Assembly (NCBI RefSeq): GCF_008330945.1
Contig: NZ_CP043488.1
Span: 1,426,001-1,490,000, forward strand
DNA length: 64,000 nt
Source of the DNA: Labrys sp. KNU-23
Lineage (GTDB): Bacteria > Pseudomonadota > Alphaproteobacteria > Rhizobiales > Labraceae
Direction of reading: 5' to 3'
The position numbers and the translations under genes were made by a program. The notes beneath the pieces are model-generated. The model made no database searches. It saw only the letters and a list, made by a program, of their open reading frames with translations, and was not told the DNA's origin. Of the stretch, positions 60,780 through 64,000 are shown piece by piece. The number at the start of each line of letters is the position of its first letter. The first letter of the stretch is position 1.

Positions 60780-61882
60780 GGATAGGCCTCCTGCTGGGAG
60801 CGCCGGCCGCGCGCAGACCGTTCGAACCAGGCCCTGACGAGGCCTGCGAGGCCGTTGGGCATCACCAGCACCACGAAAACGAACAACCCGCCCAGGATGA
60901 TCGGCCAAACCGGCTGGAGGACCGCGTTTTCACTGGCGAAGGAGCCGACGAAGTTTACCAGCAAGGCGCCGATGCAGGCCCCGAGCAGCGAGGCCCGTCC
61001 GCCTGTCGCCGCCCAGATCACCATCGAGATGCTGAACGATGTCGCCATCAAGGAGGGCGAAGCGAACTCCGCCGTGAGCGTAAACAACATGCCCGCCAGC
61101 CCCGCAATGGTGGCCGAGAGGCAGAACACGAACAATTTGTAGCTTTCGACGTCATAGCCCAGATAGCGGGCACGCGCCTCGTCCTCGCGGATGGCCTTGA
61201 GAATCTGTCCGATCCTGGCGGAAAGGAGCAGGCGAAGCCCGAGTACGACCAGGAACAGCACGCCGGCGACGGCATAGTAGACACTGGGCCCGTAGGGATC
61301 GAATTCAAGGTCGGCAATCGTCAAGGGGGCAAAATTGGCCAGGCCATTGAAGCCGCCCGTCAAGGGCTGATTGTTGATCACCAGCAGCTGTCCGATCAGG
61401 GCAAACGCCAAGGTGATGATGCTGACATAGACGCCCGTCGTCCGCCGCTTGAACATGACATAGCCAAGCCCCGCAGCCAGGGCGCACGGCACCAGCAATC
61501 CTGCCATCACCCCGATCGTGAGCCATCTGAACGGGATCCAGAGAAAAGAGCCGGGAGTCACGCAGCACAGGTCGCGCACGGCGTCCGGCTGCATGTTGAG
61601 CAGCATGAGCTCCGGCACCGGGTTGTTTTCCGGCGCGGCAAGCGTGAGCGACATGGCCAGCATATAGGCGCCCATCCCGAAGAAGAGGCCCTGGCCCAGA
61701 CTGAGTATTCCCGTGTACCCCCAAGCCAGGCTTATACCGACGGCGCAGATTGCGTAGACGAGATAGGTTGCAACCCGGTTGGTCCAAAAGCTGCTGAGCA
61801 GGAACGGGAGGGCGAACACCACCGCGAAGAACACTATGTAGGCGGCAATGGAAATATTTCGGTATGTCATGCGCTCATCCAT
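60776..61882 (-). CDS. urtC: Urea ABC transporter permease UrtC
   Basis: LivM-type membrane permease of 368 residues with about ten hydrophobic segments. WGYTGILSLGQGLFFGMGAYM is the conserved family block, MRTITLAFAL-like VSIITLAFALIGQLLVINNQ and AIREDEARARYLGYDVESYK (the cytoplasmic loop contacting the ATPase) follow. GGRASLLGACIGALLVNFVG near the C-terminus is also typical. Eleven bases separate it from urtB. Confidence 0.92.
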   Translation of the reverse strand: MDERMTYRNISIAAYIVFFAVVFALPFLLSSFWTNRVATYLVYAICAVGISLAWGYTGILSLGQGLFFGMGAYMLAMSLTLAAPENNPVPELMLLNMQPDAVRDLCCVTPGSFLWIPFRWLTIGVMAGLLVPCALAAGLGYVMFKRRTTGVYVSIITLAFALIGQLLVINNQPLTGGFNGLANFAPLTIADLEFDPYGPSVYYAVAGVLFLVVLGLRLLLSARIGQILKAIREDEARARYLGYDVESYKLFVFCLSATIAGLAGMLFTLTAEFASPSLMATSFSISMVIWAATGGRASLLGACIGALLVNFVGSFASENAVLQPVWPIILGGLFVFVVLVMPNGLAGLVRAWFERSARGRRSQQEAYP

Positions 61883-61893
61883 GATCGTGGGGG

Positions 61894-62784
61894 TCAGCGG
61901 CTCTTGGTCACGAACAGACCTTGAGGCTTGAACAGCAGGATGAGGATGACCACGACAAACAGGACGGTACGGCCATACACATCATTCAGCCAGGTGGCGA
62001 CGAAGCTCTGGACCTCGCCAAGCATTCCGGCGGCTGCGAAGGTGCCCAGCAACTGGCCCACCCCTCCGGCAACCACGACGAGAAAAGCATCGACGACGTA
62101 GGAGGTTCCCATATCCGGAGATACCGTCTTGAACCCGGAAACCAGGACGCCCGCTATCCCGGCAAGCCCGCAGCCATAGGCAAAGGCGAGGGCGTTGACC
62201 CGCTTGTCGTTGACGCCGCAGGCGGCAGCCGTGTTCCTGGCGACCGACACCGCTCTTAGCTGGCTACCGAAGCGTGTTCGGTAGAGGAGACACCAGGTCA
62301 GGGCTCCCAGAAGCGCAGCGACACCAAAAACGAAGGCCCGATAAACAGGTATGTTTGCGCCGAGCAAATGCCATGTCTGCTGCAATTCGGCGGGAACCGG
62401 AACATTCTGTAGATCGGACCCGAGTCCATCGATGGTGACCCCGAACAGGGCCAGCCCGAAATGGATGCGGATGAGCTGCTGGAGAATGAGCGCAATGCCC
62501 CAGGTCGCCAGCAAGGTGTCGAGCAGGCGCCCATAGAGGTGGCTGACGACCGTCCGCTCGATGACGAGCCCGAAAATCGCCGTGACGATGAATGCCAAGG
62601 GCAGGCACAGGTAGATGTTCAAGCCCAGATGCCGGGTTGCCAGCACGGTGACATAGGCCCCGATCATCACCATCTCGCCATGGGCGAGATTGATGACTTT
62701 CATGGTCCCGTAGATGATCGCAAGGCCGAGCGCGACCATGAACAGGATCGACCCGATGCTCAGTCCGATGACGAAGGTTTCCAT
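61894..62784 (-). CDS. urtB: Urea ABC transporter permease UrtB
   Basis: LivH-type permease of 296 residues. GLAIIYGTMKVINLAHGEMV at ~20-40 is the family hallmark; VIERTVVSHLYGRLLDTLLA, LRAVSVARNTAAACGVNDKR (ATPase-contact loop) and VDAFLVVVAGGVGQLLGTFA follow. It is the short form without the N-terminal periplasmic extension seen in many UrtB proteins of ~500 residues. Confidence 0.9.
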   Translation of the reverse strand: METFVIGLSIGSILFMVALGLAIIYGTMKVINLAHGEMVMIGAYVTVLATRHLGLNIYLCLPLAFIVTAIFGLVIERTVVSHLYGRLLDTLLATWGIALILQQLIRIHFGLALFGVTIDGLGSDLQNVPVPAELQQTWHLLGANIPVYRAFVFGVAALLGALTWCLLYRTRFGSQLRAVSVARNTAAACGVNDKRVNALAFAYGCGLAGIAGVLVSGFKTVSPDMGTSYVVDAFLVVVAGGVGQLLGTFAAAGMLGEVQSFVATWLNDVYGRTVLFVVVILILLFKPQGLFVTKSR

Positions 62785-62811
62785 CTCAAGCCCGATCGCA
62801 GGTTGCCGGCA

Positions 62812-62834
62812 GCCGGTGCAGGTTCTGCACCGGC
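62812..62834 (-). promoter_or_regulatory. Intercistronic hairpin after urtA
   Basis: GCCGGTGCAG (62812-62821) pairs perfectly with CTGCACCGGC (62825-62834) around GTT, between the urtA stop and the urtB start. No U-run; presumably stabilises the urtA message. Confidence 0.6.
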
Positions 62835-62856
62835 CTGGCTTCCGACCAATGATGCG

Positions 62857-64000
62857 TTAGAGCGATGCGCCGCTTATGGTGCAGATACGCTTTTCCGCGC
62901 TTTCCCCGACACTGGAATAGGGTAGAGGCAGTAGCGGTTCGGGGTATTGATCGACGATGTCGAGCAGGCCATCGGCCCTCGTCTTGCCGATCCTCGGCGT
63001 CAGGTAGCTATGAAGGTTCTGCGGGTCGATCGTGACCTTGCCTTGCGGGGCCTCGAAGGACATGCCGCCGACGCTCGACGTCACGCCCTTGGCTGTGAAT
63101 TCGCCTGCCTTTTCCGCCGCCATCGCCCACATGTGAACGCCGATATAGACGGCCTCCATCGCCGCATGGGTAACCGCGTCAGCACCGGCATAGGCTTTGA
63201 AAGCCTTGACGAATGCCTGGTTCTGCGGCGTTTCGACAGTTTGGAAATAGGGCAGGGAAACGTAGCTGCCGAGGGCGTATTCAGGCCCCATCGCCTTGAT
63301 TTCGACTTCGGTCGTCGTGGACGAGCACAAAGGCAGCTTATCGAAGCTATAGCCCTGATTGCGCAGCTCACGATAGAAGGCAACGATCGAATCCCCGACG
63401 ACATTGGAGAAGATCACGTCCGCCCCGCTGGCCCCGATCTTGGACACCATCGACGCCCATTCGGTGTGTCCGAGCGGGAGATATTCATCGCCGACCACTT
63501 CCATGCCGATCTTCTGGCAAATCGTTTTCGAGGTCTTGGCCATGCCTCGAGGAAAGGCATAGTCGGAGCCGACAATGAATAGTTTGCCGCGCCCCAGCTT
63601 CTTCTTCAGCCACGGCAGCGAATTCTCGAGTTGCTGATTTGGGACAGCCGATCCGGCATAGAGCACGTTCTTGGAGCACTCTTCCCCCTCGTACCAGGTC
63701 GGCCACACCAGCAAGCCCTTGCGGCGCTCGACCACGGGAAGCACCGCCTTGCGGCTGGCAGTGGTGTAGCAACCGAATATGACAGGGACCTGGTCCTCCA
63801 TCACCAGCTTGCGCGCCTTTTCGCTGTAGGTGCGAGGTTCGGACGCTGGATCTTCGATCACCGCACGCAATTGCTTGCCGAGCACGCCTCCCTTGGCATT
63901 GATCTCGGCGATTGCCATCTGGGCGCATTGGTTCATCGATTTCTCGACGATCGCCGTCGTGCCCGTGAGCGAATACATGATGCCGACCGGCACTTCTCCG
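62857..64000 (-). CDS. urtA: Urea ABC transporter substrate-binding protein UrtA, partial (N-terminus outside window)
   Basis: Periplasmic receptor; 381 residues are visible and the frame runs off the right edge before a start or signal peptide. It belongs to the AmiC/FmdD/UrtA group: VGIMYSLTGTTAIVEKSMNQ, AIAEINAKGGVLGKQLRAVI, VIFGCYTTASRKAVLPVVER, LLVWPTWYEGEECSKNVLYA, LGHTEWASMVSKIGASGADV. The ligand pocket words TTASRKAV and YEGEECS are characteristic of UrtA. It is the first gene visible of the urea operon. Amide binding (FmdD-like) is the alternative, but the urease genes downstream favour urea. Confidence 0.9.
   Translation of the reverse strand, partial: GEVPVGIMYSLTGTTAIVEKSMNQCAQMAIAEINAKGGVLGKQLRAVIEDPASEPRTYSEKARKLVMEDQVPVIFGCYTTASRKAVLPVVERRKGLLVWPTWYEGEECSKNVLYAGSAVPNQQLENSLPWLKKKLGRGKLFIVGSDYAFPRGMAKTSKTICQKIGMEVVGDEYLPLGHTEWASMVSKIGASGADVIFSNVVGDSIVAFYRELRNQGYSFDKLPLCSSTTTEVEIKAMGPEYALGSYVSLPYFQTVETPQNQAFVKAFKAYAGADAVTHAAMEAVYIGVHMWAMAAEKAGEFTAKGVTSSVGGMSFEAPQGKVTIDPQNLHSYLTPRIGKTRADGLLDIVDQYPEPLLPLPYSSVGESAEKRICTISGASL

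Noticed and set aside
1..64000. CRISPR arrays, tRNA or rRNA genes, insertion sequences, attachment sites
   Set aside because: No spaced direct repeats, no cloverleaf-like sequence and no transposase or integrase motifs were seen. Remnants of genes are present but without IS ends.

Overview
The window reads as accessory, catabolism-rich DNA from an alpha-proteobacterium of the Rhizobiaceae type (Rhizobium, Agrobacterium or a close relative). This rests on many CUT1/CUT2 sugar ABC importers with their own regulators, an Atu4866-domain protein, an EryI-like isomerase, MocE/MocA-type genes and a ~105-base dispersed intergenic repeat of rhizobial type. The exact genus is inference. No rRNA, tRNA, CRISPR array, transposase, integrase or replication origin was recognised. 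Signs of turnover are small gene remnants and several frameshifts, not mobile elements.

Left third (1-30.9 kb). Positions 1-13.4 kb hold two divergent ribose-type (CUT2) ABC importers around a shared promoter with tandem palindromic operators. They go with an RpiB/EryI-like isomerase, an SDR dehydrogenase, two DhaK/DhaL kinase sets and a SorC-family regulator fused to a DhaK domain. Together this matches a tetritol/erythrulose route: polyol to ketose, ketose phosphate, then D-erythrose 4-phosphate. From 14 to 25.7 kb follow single genes with their own regulators: AraC+SDR, LysR with Atu4866+aldehyde dehydrogenase, TetR with a periplasmic protein, a Tat-exported molybdopterin enzyme with its cytochrome b, a lone chorismate mutase and a CdtB-like nuclease. 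From 26.1 to 29.5 kb lie a P-loop kinase, a ROK kinase, a LacD-like aldolase and a broken SorC regulator.

Middle (29.8-52.2 kb). A LacI-controlled amino-acid-type importer with a fused permease-ATPase feeds a DadA-like oxidase (29.8-34.9 kb). A DeoR-controlled CUT1 importer ends in an SDR (35.1-41.7 kb). A long leftward operon (42.6-50.9 kb), divergent from a LacI regulator, combines a CUT2 importer, a membrane di-iron hydroxylase, a MocE-type Rieske ferredoxin, a ferredoxin reductase, an inositol-dehydrogenase-like enzyme, a Hyi-type isomerase and an unusual PanB-like protein. It resembles the rhizopine (moc) logic of oxygenative demethylation followed by inositol-type catabolism, with a C1-type enzyme added.

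Right end (52.7-64 kb). After an AT-rich XRE/cupin regulator comes one leftward urea operon: urtABCDE (urtA cut by the window edge), ureE, ureF, a fused ureAB, ureC, ureG, ureD and a HupE/UreJ nickel permease, with several ATGA start-stop overlaps. The ureAB fusion carries an apparent one-base deletion between its gamma and beta halves. A theme across the window is that all six binding-protein genes are followed by a GC-rich hairpin before the next cistron.
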